Source: JBBSWB01 sp038046465 (GTDB taxonomy: Archaea > Nanobdellota > Nanobdellia > Woesearchaeales > GW2011-AR9). Taken from it: DNA of 13,333 nucleotides. Position 1 is the stretch's first letter; each line of letters opens with the position of its first letter. The stretch covers positions 1 through 13,333 of the forward strand of contig JBBSWB010000019.1 of the NCBI GenBank assembly GCA_038046465.1, read 5' to 3'. Of the stretch, positions 1 to 6,464 are shown one piece after another. The notes under the pieces were generated by a model that was not told where the DNA came from, did not search any database, and worked only from the letters and a program-made list of their open reading frames with translations. The position numbers and the translations under genes were made by a program.

Positions 1-8
1 GTTTTTAC

Positions 9-46
9 TTCCCTCGTAGGGAATCCCCGCCATTTATGGCTGGGGA
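9..46 (+). other. Two tandem RNA-type hairpins
   Basis: Two back-to-back inverted repeats are visible. The first has perfect 6-bp arms (9-14 with 18-23) around a 3-base loop. The second pairs 24-28 with 42-46 and 29-32 with 37-40, with one bulged T at 41 and a TTTA loop. They are GC-rich islands in an AT-rich background. They could be the 3' end or terminator of a transcript that begins before the window, or part of a small RNA. The second hairpin shares the 10-mer TGGCTGGGGA with the hairpin at 8899-8931 (there on the opposite strand). Function is unknown. Confidence 0.5.
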
Positions 47-92
47 GGATGTCAAGTTTATTTTGCAGTACTGTTTTTGTTCAGAAAAGTTA

Positions 93-98
93 TTATAT
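93..98 (+). promoter_or_regulatory. Putative archaeal TATA box for the GrpB-like gene
   Basis: TTATAT is centred about 25 bases before the ATG at 120. No Shine-Dalgarno sequence precedes that ATG. This spacing is that of a leaderless archaeal mRNA. Confidence 0.4.
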
Positions 99-119
99 TC
101 TTAAATAAATCTTAACACC

Positions 120-623
120 ATGAAGAAATATGTTTTTAGAAAATATGGTCCTAAATATCAAAGTTTTTTTACGTCAGAAAAGAAAAAATTAGTTAAAGTT
201 CTTGGTTCGCTGGCAAAAATTGAGCATGTTGGTTCAACCGCAATTCCTAAACTAGGTGGAAAGGGTATTATAGATATTGTTGTCGGGGTTTCAAAATCTA
301 AGATGCCAAAAAGTAAACAGAAATTAGAAAAAGCCGGTTATGAATTTCGTAAAACTGCCAGCACTAGCGAAAGATTATTTTTTAGAAAAGATTATTTATA
401 CCAAAGAAAAAAAAGAAGAGTTCATCTACATCTCCTTAAATTTTCTAGTCAAGAATGGAATAATTTTATTTATTTTCGCGATTATTTATTGAACCATCCC
501 GAAGCAGTTAAACAATATATTAAAATTAAAAAAGATGCGGTGAAGAAATCTTTAGGGGATGGTAAAATTTACAAAAAATATAAAAGCAAATTTATTAAAA
601 ATATTATAAGCCAAGCCAGATAA
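120..623 (+). CDS. GrpB/UPF0157 family nucleotidyltransferase-like protein
   Basis: This 167-residue protein belongs to the GrpB (UPF0157) group of the nucleotidyltransferase superfamily. The family signature is clear near residues 34-56: IEHVGSTAIP, then GKGIIDIVVGV. The Gly-Ser pair of HVGST and the Asp in IIDI match the nucleotide/metal-binding core of the fold. The length is typical of stand-alone GrpB proteins. The C-terminal half is strongly basic (many Lys), as expected for an AT-rich genome or possibly for nucleic-acid contact. No signal peptide or membrane segment is seen, so it should be cytosolic. The family's substrate is not settled; some members are fused to dephospho-CoA kinase, and no such fusion is present here. 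The ATG at 120 fits a TATA box at 93-98. It converges on the broken gene at 629-903 with only 5 bases between them. Confidence 0.85.
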   Translation: MKKYVFRKYGPKYQSFFTSEKKKLVKVLGSLAKIEHVGSTAIPKLGGKGIIDIVVGVSKSKMPKSKQKLEKAGYEFRKTASTSERLFFRKDYLYQRKKRRVHLHLLKFSSQEWNNFIYFRDYLLNHPEAVKQYIKIKKDAVKKSLGDGKIYKKYKSKFIKNIISQAR

Positions 624-628
624 AACGT

Positions 629-903
629 TTACAACTCATCAGAATATTCTGGGTGTTTGGTACACAAATAATGCATATATAAAGTAGTAATGCGCTCTCT
701 TGGTATTAATTCGTACTTTAATCCTGCCTTATCAAATGCTTCCAAATAAGGTTCTTTAGAATAAAAGTTGATTAACCGCAACCGAGGTCAGTGATCATCG
801 CCACTAACCCTTGAACCTTTCCACCATTTTGTTCCGCTAAGCTTACTTCAATATCTCGAGCTTTTTCTCTTTCTTGTTTTGAAGCAAATTTAAAATAAGG
901 CAT
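629..903 (-). pseudogene. Small gene interrupted by a frameshift, unknown family
   Basis: Reading the minus strand from ATG at 903 gives 43 residues beginning MPYFKFASKQEREKARDIEV, then a TAA at 772-774. The -1 frame is open from just upstream of that stop and continues for 48 residues (LINFYSKEPYLEAFDKAGLK near its start, ending HPEYSDEL) to a TAA at 629-631. Joined, the two parts give about 91 residues with an ordinary mix of charged and hydrophobic residues. The overlap of the two frames is only about 16 bases. I see no classic X-XXY-YYZ slippery heptamer there, so a single-base indel, or an assembly error, is more likely than programmed frameshifting. A TATA-like AATTTATA centred about 25 bases upstream of the ATG suggests the promoter is intact and the break is recent. 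I do not recognise the family. Confidence 0.6.
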
Positions 904-923
904 AGGTAATCTTAAATAAAACG

Positions 924-931
924 AATTTATA
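924..931 (-). promoter_or_regulatory. Putative TATA box for the frameshifted gene
   Basis: On the minus strand TATAAATT is centred about 25 bases upstream of the ATG at 903, and no Shine-Dalgarno sequence is present. It lies in the 52-base gap after the DUF483 gene. Confidence 0.35.
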
Positions 932-955
932 ATACTTATGAAAACCAAAACGGGA

Positions 956-1567
956 TTAAAAACTTAAATAAAAATTTTTAACTGTTAATGTTTCGGTCAA
1001 TTCTCTGGCTCGGTCTTTATCAACTGCATAAATCACCTGTAAATGCTGTTTAGCTAACTCGATGCTTTTTGGACAGTCAGAACTGCACGGAAAATGAGAA
1101 ATTAACACCAAATCCTGCTCTCGTTTAGTTAAATTAGTAAAAGGGTTTTTTGGCGGCAACTGTAAATTAACTTTTTGTTCATTAAAATTACGGCAAAAGA
1201 AATCCACACAGCAGGAAGGATAACCTAACAACAAACCTAAATCTTTATCGTTGTTCATCAATTCGTAATAAGCAGCTAACCAAGCTTTTTGTTCATCTTT
1301 AGAAATATACACAAAATACATTCCCACTCGAGAATCGGTTTCGGGAATCCTAAAACCTTTATTAGAATATTTTTCTTCGTCAGCAAACAATACTTTAAAA
1401 TTTGATTTGATACAATACAGATTATTTTCCTGGCAGAACTTTTCCACGGCTAAAAGTTCTCGCTGGTAAAAACCTTGTCGGACCACTTCTTTAACGCCAT
1501 GTAGGAGAAATAGGATTTCCTGCGCTTTGGTTTTAGAACCAAAGATAAACGACATTTTTTTAAGCAT
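956..1567 (-). CDS. DUF483 family protein
   Basis: The 203-residue protein matches my recollection of the archaeal DUF483 family. It has the signature LGYPSCCVDFF around residues 114-124 and a second conserved block, HFPCSSDC, at 158-165. The cysteines C119, C120, C125, C161 and C165, with H158, could form a metal site or disulphides; this is inference. The N-terminal half (residues 1-80) is less distinctive. There is no signal peptide or membrane segment, so a cytosolic location is expected. The biochemical role of DUF483 is not known to me. The ATG at 1567 is supported by a TATA-like TTTAAA centred about 25 bases upstream. The gene is divergent from the acidic protein at 1670 across a 102-base shared promoter region, and the frameshifted gene lies 52 bases downstream. 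Confidence 0.75.
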   Translation of the reverse strand: MLKKMSFIFGSKTKAQEILFLLHGVKEVVRQGFYQRELLAVEKFCQENNLYCIKSNFKVLFADEEKYSNKGFRIPETDSRVGMYFVYISKDEQKAWLAAYYELMNNDKDLGLLLGYPSCCVDFFCRNFNEQKVNLQLPPKNPFTNLTKREQDLVLISHFPCSSDCPKSIELAKQHLQVIYAVDKDRARELTETLTVKNFYLSF

Positions 1568-1590
1568 TTAACTTAGATAAATCAGAAAGT

Positions 1591-1596
1591 TTAAAT
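1591..1596 (-). promoter_or_regulatory. Putative TATA box for the DUF483 gene
   Basis: ATTTAA (minus strand, within CATTTAAACTTT) is centred about 25 bases before the ATG at 1567. There is no ribosome binding site between, as for a leaderless mRNA. Confidence 0.4.
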
Positions 1597-1652
1597 GTTT
1601 TTTGGGTTGGATTCTCTGCTAAACTTTTGTCTACTTCTTTTGCCAAAACGTT

Positions 1653-1659
1653 TTTATAT
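1653..1659 (+). promoter_or_regulatory. Putative TATA box for the acidic protein gene
   Basis: TTTATAT is the best box in the DUF483/acidic-protein divergent region. It sits only about 14 bases before the ATG at 1670 but about 29 before the in-frame ATG at 1685. If transcription starts about 25 bases downstream, the second ATG would be the true, nearly leaderless start. Confidence 0.35.
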
Positions 1660-1669
1660 TGGCGTATAA

Positions 1670-2383
1670 ATGAGTTATAAAGATATGGATGAAAAACCAA
1701 TAAAAGGAGACTTTACGGAAACAACAGAAGATCTAACCGAAGAAGTTGAAGTAGAATTAGAAGTAGAAAAACGTGAAGATCCTACTGAAAGATTTATGCA
1801 AGCTAAAGAGGATTTAGAAGACCTATTATCTAAGGGAGAAGTAATCAAAAAAGTAATTGCGCTTGATAAAATAAATGGATTAACCCTCACTTTTAATGGC
1901 TGCCCGTTAGTTTATAGTATAAGACAGCTGCAGGAAGATCCTAAAACTTATTTTCAAGAGCAGCGTAAAGTTCATGAACGATGTGCTCATTTTTTAAAAC
2001 AAGCAGTATCTAAATCTAAACTTGTTAATCCCAATCCAGCGGCATTATCAATTATTTATTGGACTATTCTGGGCAAAACTGCGCTAGTAAACAAAATATA
2101 TCTGGCGAGCGTCGAGGTTGCTTTGTACAATGTTTTTTCTGAAGGAGTACAGTTGGGAAATCACTTTTTTAAAAATTTCCCAGAGTATATTACTCCAGAA
2201 AAAGAAAAATACGAAACTTTATTTGATCATTACTTATCCACAGAAGAAACTAAGCGAGACCATGCCGTTTTATTAGAACAGACCGCATTAATTAGAAATT
2301 TAAGTTCTTTCGTTCGAGATAACAAAGAAGTACAGTTAGTGGTTTTAGGGAATTATTTAAACCAAATATACCCTGCAGAATAA
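1670..2383 (+). CDS. Unknown protein with acidic N-terminus
   Basis: I do not recognise this 237-residue protein. Residues 8-40 are dominated by Glu/Asp/Thr and are probably disordered. Residues 41-237 look like a compact, mostly helical domain with hydrophobic stretches such as ALSIIYWTILGKTALVNKIY near 125-145, which could be a buried helix rather than a membrane span. Only two cysteines are present. No catalytic motif stands out. Two starts are possible: ATG at 1670, and ATG at 1685 (five residues shorter), which better fits the TATA box at 1653-1659. No Shine-Dalgarno sequence precedes either. The gene converges with the metallopeptidase gene at 2399 with 15 bases between stops. It is a genuine gene by length, codon use and the divergent promoter region, but its function is open. 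Confidence 0.7.
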   Translation: MSYKDMDEKPIKGDFTETTEDLTEEVEVELEVEKREDPTERFMQAKEDLEDLLSKGEVIKKVIALDKINGLTLTFNGCPLVYSIRQLQEDPKTYFQEQRKVHERCAHFLKQAVSKSKLVNPNPAALSIIYWTILGKTALVNKIYLASVEVALYNVFSEGVQLGNHFFKNFPEYITPEKEKYETLFDHYLSTEETKRDHAVLLEQTALIRNLSSFVRDNKEVQLVVLGNYLNQIYPAE

Positions 2384-2398
2384 TCTCGAACAGCAGGT

Positions 2399-3310
2399 TT
2401 ATGCAAAATTAAATAACTCCAGATCAGATATAGAAATTTCTTTCTGCGCCAATTCTAAATAAAGTTCTCTTTCTTCTTTGCCCTGACAGATTAAATTTTG
2501 TACGAATCGGAAAGAAATATTATGCAGTCCGTTTTCTGCCGGACATTCAGTTATTATTGCTGCACTTAAATTAGCAATATTTTTTTCTTTAATAATCTTC
2601 ATCCACAGCAACGAAAAAGCATAAGCTTTTGCTTCTTCGTCGTGAAGATTAGGCAAAGTGGGCGTTAATACATGCCCCAACTCGTGGCCAATGGTTAACA
2701 TTACTCTCCCCAAAGAATCATTCAGGATAAATATCTCCGATAATAAGCCAAACGAGCTTCGATTAATAGATAATCCAATCGTGTTTGCTGCCGGAGCTAA
2801 TTTTCTAAAATTTTCTTGATCAAGAATACTAATTTTAATATCGCTTGGAAAAGGCCGATCAAAAATATTTTCAAAAGCTTCTTCAATATATCCTCTTACT
2901 TCTGCTGCTTTACCAACAAAAATGCTGTTTTGCCCCGGTTTAAGAAAATTGTCAGGAATGAAATGATATTCTGGCTGAAAGGTAAATAGATTATACGGCG
3001 ATTCTTTATTTGCTTCTTGATGAGAATAAGTGTGAGTGAAATCCCTTAATAATCCTATGGAGCTGGAGGAAAAGGAAGGGGAAGAAGAAAAAGAAGATGA
3101 AACGCAACAGGCAGAATAGTTTTCTGTTTGTGTATAAACAACGGAATTACTGACTGCAGAATAAAAGGTTTGTTGAGAAGCATGATAGGTTAAAGCGGGT
3201 TGATAATTTTGCACCATTGATTCTAAACAACAATCGCCGTTATTATTACTGTTACTTGCTCCACTATTGGCAAAGTTGTTATAACCATAACTGTGCGGCA
3301 TTTGATACAT
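2399..3310 (-). CDS. Predicted HELGH zinc metallopeptidase with Ser/Asn-rich N-terminal region
   Basis: The 303-residue protein has two parts. Residues 1-100 are low-complexity, rich in Ser, Asn, Tyr and Gln, with two Cys-Cys pairs (27-28 and 68-69) and poly-Ser tracts. Residues 105-303 form a zincin-type domain with the motif TIGHELGHVLTP, placing zinc ligands at H209 and H213 and the general base at E210. A conserved-looking HDEEAKAYAF follows 12-20 residues later, so E225 or E226 may be the third ligand, as in gluzincins. From memory, related proteins with this motif order are common in DPANN genomes, without a known substrate. No signal peptide is obvious. The ATG at 3310 is supported by a TATA box at 3334-3341, about 27 bases upstream; a second Met at residue 4 is a weaker alternative. 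The gene is convergent with the acidic protein gene. Confidence 0.75.
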   Translation of the reverse strand: MYQMPHSYGYNNFANSGASNSNNNGDCCLESMVQNYQPALTYHASQQTFYSAVSNSVVYTQTENYSACCVSSSFSSSPSFSSSSIGLLRDFTHTYSHQEANKESPYNLFTFQPEYHFIPDNFLKPGQNSIFVGKAAEVRGYIEEAFENIFDRPFPSDIKISILDQENFRKLAPAANTIGLSINRSSFGLLSEIFILNDSLGRVMLTIGHELGHVLTPTLPNLHDEEAKAYAFSLLWMKIIKEKNIANLSAAIITECPAENGLHNISFRFVQNLICQGKEERELYLELAQKEISISDLELFNFA

Positions 3311-3333
3311 ATCTTAAAGAAAATGATTTTAAA

Positions 3334-3341
3334 GAATATAA
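3334..3341 (-). promoter_or_regulatory. Putative TATA box for the HELGH metallopeptidase gene
   Basis: TTATATTC on the minus strand is centred about 27 bases upstream of the ATG at 3310. No Shine-Dalgarno sequence is seen, so the mRNA is likely leaderless. Confidence 0.45.
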
Positions 3342-3393
3342 GCTTTTGTAAATAAGTGGGACAAAAAAATCAATGCGGATTTATTCTAAAAAA

Positions 3394-4605
3394 TTAATTA
3401 GCTTTTCCGGGATTGGGTTTCTTTCCAAAAAGATTTGAAGAATACTGTTGAACCAGTTGTTCAGACCTAACTTGTTCGCCTGCTTTTAACCCATTCAAAT
3501 ATCCGACTACCTTTAAAGCAGTTTCTTCTGTAAACAGATTAGAAGCATCAAGTAGCTGGGCAAAATGATTTGGGGTAACTAAAGCAGCATAAAGAGCATT
3601 TATTACTTCCTCTGCATCTTTCTGATCTGTAGCAGGGATTTCAGCGAAACTAATCCGTTCTCTTGCAGGCAAACCGCCCGTATAAGGTAATTGGGACAAA
3701 CCCCACCTCAATCCTAAACCAAGATGTTTCTGCCATTCTGTAGATAAAAGAGCAGCAGCATACCCGTTTAATCCTTCAATATATCCCTGAACTAAACCCT
3801 TTTTAATAAAATCGTCTGGCACTAAAGCATATTTGAGATCTAAAAATTGTTGTCCAGGAGTAACTCCGGTTTTTTCAAAAAAAGCCTTCGTTTTAGAAGC
3901 TAATAAATTTAATTTTTCTTCTTCTCCGACCATTAAGTCTAATCTGGTTTGCTCAGCTAGGTTTCGGGCAATCATTTGTTCTAAAGTTTTTGGTTCTTCA
4001 ACTTTATTTCCGCTAGATATAGTTTTAGCAAGTTCGCCAAGTTCAAATCTATTGGCATTAATTACCGCTTGCTGTAAACAACTAACAATTTCTTGTTCAG
4101 TTGGAGAAGTATACCTTCTTAGGAGAACAAAACTTAACAAACGCGTATTTTGTTCGTCTGGAAGTAACCACGCTTTGGAATATAATCCCCCATTATAAAG
4201 AGTATTATATCCAGGTAAAGTTATTAACTGGTAATCTTTAATTGCGTCTTGAAAAAATTTAGTTACTAAACCGGTTTTTCTATCTTCTCGTTTAGTTGTT
4301 TGTGCTTTTTTTAAGACTTCAAAGACAGAATAGCCTTCCTGCACTAAGTCAGCTGCATAAGTTATAAAACTTAAATTCTTTTTGGCTTGAGTAAAAGTTG
4401 TTTCTTCAGTTTTTACTGAATCATTAAAAACAGCTCCCCTCAGCAAAAAATCGGTATATGCCCTAAACAAACGAGACATACCTTGGTAATCTGTAGCTTG
4501 ATATAAATTAAGAACTTCTTCTACAAAATCGTCTTTGTTTACATCTTGCAAATGCGAACTGCTAGTTAAATTTAATTTTTCAACTAAATCTGGTTTTGTA
4601 GACAT
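3394..4605 (-). CDS. Unknown 403-residue protein, probably cytosolic and helical
   Basis: I do not recognise a family. The protein has no signal peptide, no clear membrane segment and no cluster of Cys or His. It is rich in Leu, Ala, Glu and Lys with amphipathic helical patterns throughout, for example near residues 20-55 and 205-250. It has a few Gly/Pro/Tyr-rich turns (LPGYNTLYNGGLY near 132-144, GLSQLPYTGGLPARER near 304-319). No catalytic motif is evident. The ATG at 4605 is not preceded by a Shine-Dalgarno sequence. The 12-mer TTTAATTTAACC (minus strand, 4623-4634) is centred about 23 bases upstream and may serve as its TATA region. The gene for an 87-residue protein ends 24 bases upstream in the same direction, so the two may be expressed together. 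Confidence 0.7.
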   Translation of the reverse strand: MSTKPDLVEKLNLTSSSHLQDVNKDDFVEEVLNLYQATDYQGMSRLFRAYTDFLLRGAVFNDSVKTEETTFTQAKKNLSFITYAADLVQEGYSVFEVLKKAQTTKREDRKTGLVTKFFQDAIKDYQLITLPGYNTLYNGGLYSKAWLLPDEQNTRLLSFVLLRRYTSPTEQEIVSCLQQAVINANRFELGELAKTISSGNKVEEPKTLEQMIARNLAEQTRLDLMVGEEEKLNLLASKTKAFFEKTGVTPGQQFLDLKYALVPDDFIKKGLVQGYIEGLNGYAAALLSTEWQKHLGLGLRWGLSQLPYTGGLPARERISFAEIPATDQKDAEEVINALYAALVTPNHFAQLLDASNLFTEETALKVVGYLNGLKAGEQVRSEQLVQQYSSNLFGKKPNPGKAN

Positions 4606-4629
4606 GAGTTTAATTGTTATTTGGTTAAA

Positions 4630-4893
4630 TTAAAGGCCATAACCCTTCCGGTCTTTTTCAATCTGATTAATGACCGCTTGTAAAGATTGAGGATCATCGA
4701 CCAATTCTGCTTCCCAATCGTTCGGACCAAGAATTATCCTTCGGTAAAGAAGATTAACACCTTCTCCACAAGCATAATCAGAAAATTCTGGAACGGGAGT
4801 GCTGCTGGGCGCAATGTTGTATTTTCTTCTATAAGCGTCAACAAAATCTCTGATTGTTTTAAAATCAGCTTCCATTTCGGGTGGTATTTTCAT
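4630..4893 (-). CDS. Small unknown protein, 87 residues
   Basis: The predicted protein is short, acidic-to-neutral and soluble, with one cysteine (in YACGEGVNLLYRR, near residues 40-52). No family is recognised. The start at 4893 is well supported by a GAGGT ribosome site at 4902-4906, nine bases upstream as counted from GAGG. The stop lies 24 bases before the 403-residue protein's ATG and the lipoprotein stop lies 51 bases upstream, so these three minus-strand genes could form one transcription unit. A copy of the 12-mer TTTAATTTAACC lies about 28-39 bases upstream and may be its own promoter. A long opposite-strand frame covers the same bases, but it lacks a promoter or ribosome site. Confidence 0.6.
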   Translation of the reverse strand: MKIPPEMEADFKTIRDFVDAYRRKYNIAPSSTPVPEFSDYACGEGVNLLYRRIILGPNDWEAELVDDPQSLQAVINQIEKDRKGYGL

Positions 4894-4901
4894 GTTTATT
4901 T

Positions 4902-4906
4902 ACCTC
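4902..4906 (-). promoter_or_regulatory. Shine-Dalgarno site of the 87-residue protein gene
   Basis: GAGGT on the minus strand, with nine bases between GAGG and the ATG at 4893. It fixes the start of this small gene. Confidence 0.5.
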
Positions 4907-4928
4907 ATTATCTTTCTAAGGGTTAAAT

Positions 4929-4947
4929 TAAATAGGAATTCTATTTA
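4929..4947. repeat. 7-bp palindrome at the lipoprotein stop codon
   Basis: TAAATAG (4929-4935) and CTATTTA (4941-4947) are perfect inverted arms around the 5-base spacer GAATT. The right arm contains the lipoprotein stop codon, and the left arm overlaps the putative promoter 12-mer of the next gene. It could be a short stem at the 3' end or an operator. Confidence 0.35.
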
Positions 4948-5397
4948 TTCAACAGTGTAATCTTTAAGCTTGTTCTCTTTGCAAGCAAATTGTTGCGCCA
5001 GCTGCAGAGCCATATCAATCAAACTTATATCGGGAACTATTTTAGCTAATTCAGCACGATCGAGCAAAGCACCATTTTCAAGGACAAGATCAACAGTATT
5101 ATCGCAGTTAGTATCGACATAAATTGTTGGCGGAATTCCTAGCAGTAAACCACATTCATTATTTTTTGTTCTTACTACGTAAGTTGCAGGCATGGTAGGA
5201 ACGCCGGCATTATAAGCACCATCTTGTAGATCGATTTTATCACAAATGTAGGGCCAGACAAATTCTGTTGGCTCTTGTGGCTGTTCTTTTACTATTTCTG
5301 AAGGTTTAGCTTCTTCTGCCGGCTTAACTGCGGTAGAATTAGCACAACCTAAACTTAATGCTGCTACTAAACTTCCCAAATGTAAATATTTATTCAT
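4945..5397 (-). CDS. Small predicted lipoprotein with a DxNxDxxxD loop
   Basis: This 150-residue protein starts with a short signal sequence ending in a lipobox-like SLGC, so C18 would be the lipidated residue. A Pro/Glu/Lys-rich tether (residues 22-46) follows. The mature domain has four further cysteines (C52, C82, C98, C139), an even number compatible with two disulphides outside the cell. Residues 95-103 (DTNCDNTVD) place acidic or Asn residues at D95, N97, D99 and D103, the pattern of a calcium-binding loop of the EF-hand/dockerin kind. That assignment is inference from the pattern only. The family is not recognised. The start is secure: a perfect GGAGG lies seven bases upstream of the ATG at 5397. 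The gene is divergent from the second HExxH gene across 152 bases. Confidence 0.7.
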   Translation of the reverse strand: MNKYLHLGSLVAALSLGCANSTAVKPAEEAKPSEIVKEQPQEPTEFVWPYICDKIDLQDGAYNAGVPTMPATYVVRTKNNECGLLLGIPPTIYVDTNCDNTVDLVLENGALLDRAELAKIVPDISLIDMALQLAQQFACKENKLKDYTVE

Positions 5398-5404
5398 TTT
5401 TATG

Positions 5405-5409
5405 CCTCC
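5405..5409 (-). promoter_or_regulatory. Perfect Shine-Dalgarno site of the lipoprotein gene
   Basis: GGAGG on the minus strand, seven bases before the ATG at 5397. It is the strongest ribosome site in the window and shows that this organism uses leadered as well as leaderless mRNAs. Confidence 0.7.
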
Positions 5410-5518
5410 AAAATGTAATCAGTAATGTTAAAAAATAATACAGCAAGCCCTTTTTAAAAGTTATTAAAGAAAGTACTCTCTTTAGGTGTTACTCTTTAAC
5501 AGTAAATACTATAGAAAT

Positions 5519-5527
5519 ATTTATAAA
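5519..5527 (+). promoter_or_regulatory. TATA box for the membrane HExxH protein gene
   Basis: ATTTATAAA contains TATAAA centred about 26 bases before the ATG at 5550, the position expected for leaderless transcription. A GGAG also lies at 5541-5544, five bases before the ATG, so the start codon choice is supported twice. If the transcript begins at the ATG, the GGAG would not be in the mRNA. Confidence 0.5.
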
Positions 5528-5549
5528 CGGGCTGCAGCCAGGAGTTAAT

Positions 5550-6446
5550 ATGCCCAATATACCTGCTTATTTAGAACAATTTACACAGGCTAACTTAGAA
5601 GAGATTATCTTACGGGACCGTTCTTTAGAAATTATTAAAGAATTAGCAATTGACAATCTATGCCTATTGGAAGGAATAAAAAACGGAATAATTGACTTGG
5701 GTCAGCCACTAAGCGAGAAAGAATTAAGAACCTTAGCCGGAGAAGTGGAAGAAAAAGTTAAAGATTTTCTTGGTGTCTCAGAAATCAGCCCTTATCAGGT
5801 TTCGTACAATAAATTCTGGAATGGTTTTCCAGACATAATTGATATTGGCGTTGGTGTATATGCGATTGCGGGGGGAACACTATCTGCTTTTTCTCCAAAC
5901 AGGATGGTTCCCGTACTTGGCTGTACTGCCGGAGTAATTGCAGCAGATTTGTTAACAAGAGGCTGGTTTTACTTACACAGAAAAAAGACAGGAGCTAGCT
6001 ATAATTACATAGAGAAAAAAATTTATCTGAATAAGGAAACACCACAAAAAAGCGCCGCGAGTGGTTTAGCTCACGAACTTACCCACCATATCACACGCGA
6101 CAAATGGGGTAAACTGCCGAAAGAATTATGTGCTTTTGAGGAAGGGCTTGCTCGTGGCGCAGAACAGTTTTATATGTATTCATATTGTCAAAAACACCAG
6201 TTTGATGCAGGTTATTTGATTGATTGTTTAAAGATACTTAACGAAGATTTATTCGTTGCTTATTTATGGGGGTGTTCCCAGCGAGGAAAAAAAATAGAAG
6301 GGTTTGAAGTAGCTTTTGAAAAAATTGAAAAAATGCCCCCCAAACGCAGAACCCATTGTGTAGGTACTGCTGCTTTTGCGCTTCTTGAACAACAGTACGA
6401 CCTAACGCTATATAGACAAATTTTTAACGAAGAACTACATCTTTAA
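5550..6446 (+). CDS. Predicted membrane-associated HELTH metallopeptidase
   Basis: The 298-residue protein has a mostly helical N-terminal region (1-85). Two hydrophobic segments follow (about 94-114 and 119-136) that may form a membrane hairpin. The zincin-like domain carries GLAHELTHHIT, with ligands H175 and H179 and base E176. Nineteen to twenty residues further on, FEEGLARGAEQ offers E197 or E198 as a third ligand, the gluzincin arrangement. Cysteines are scattered (C38, C125, C194, and others). The family is not recognised and no substrate can be named. It is not obviously related to the other two HExxH proteins in this window beyond the motif. The ATG at 5550 fits both a TATA box and a GGAG. 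The gene converges with the dehydrogenase gene, with 18 bases between stops. Confidence 0.7.
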   Translation: MPNIPAYLEQFTQANLEEIILRDRSLEIIKELAIDNLCLLEGIKNGIIDLGQPLSEKELRTLAGEVEEKVKDFLGVSEISPYQVSYNKFWNGFPDIIDIGVGVYAIAGGTLSAFSPNRMVPVLGCTAGVIAADLLTRGWFYLHRKKTGASYNYIEKKIYLNKETPQKSAASGLAHELTHHITRDKWGKLPKELCAFEEGLARGAEQFYMYSYCQKHQFDAGYLIDCLKILNEDLFVAYLWGCSQRGKKIEGFEVAFEKIEKMPPKRRTHCVGTAAFALLEQQYDLTLYRQIFNEELHL

Positions 6447-6464
6447 AATGAGTGAACGTAGAGA

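Noticed and set aside
49..105. 18-codon + strand frame directly after GGAGG
   Set aside because: The GGAGG touches the ATG, so spacing is unsuitable for initiation, and the peptide has no support.
1675..1890. 71-residue minus frame opposite the acidic protein
   Set aside because: Ser-rich mirror of the Glu/Asp-rich N-terminus; no start signals.
3833..4198. 121-residue open frame opposite the 403-residue protein
   Set aside because: No promoter or ribosome site; the opposite strand has the coherent gene.
4687..4926. 79-residue + strand frame opposite the 87-residue protein
   Set aside because: The minus-strand frame has a well-placed GAGGT site; this one has none.
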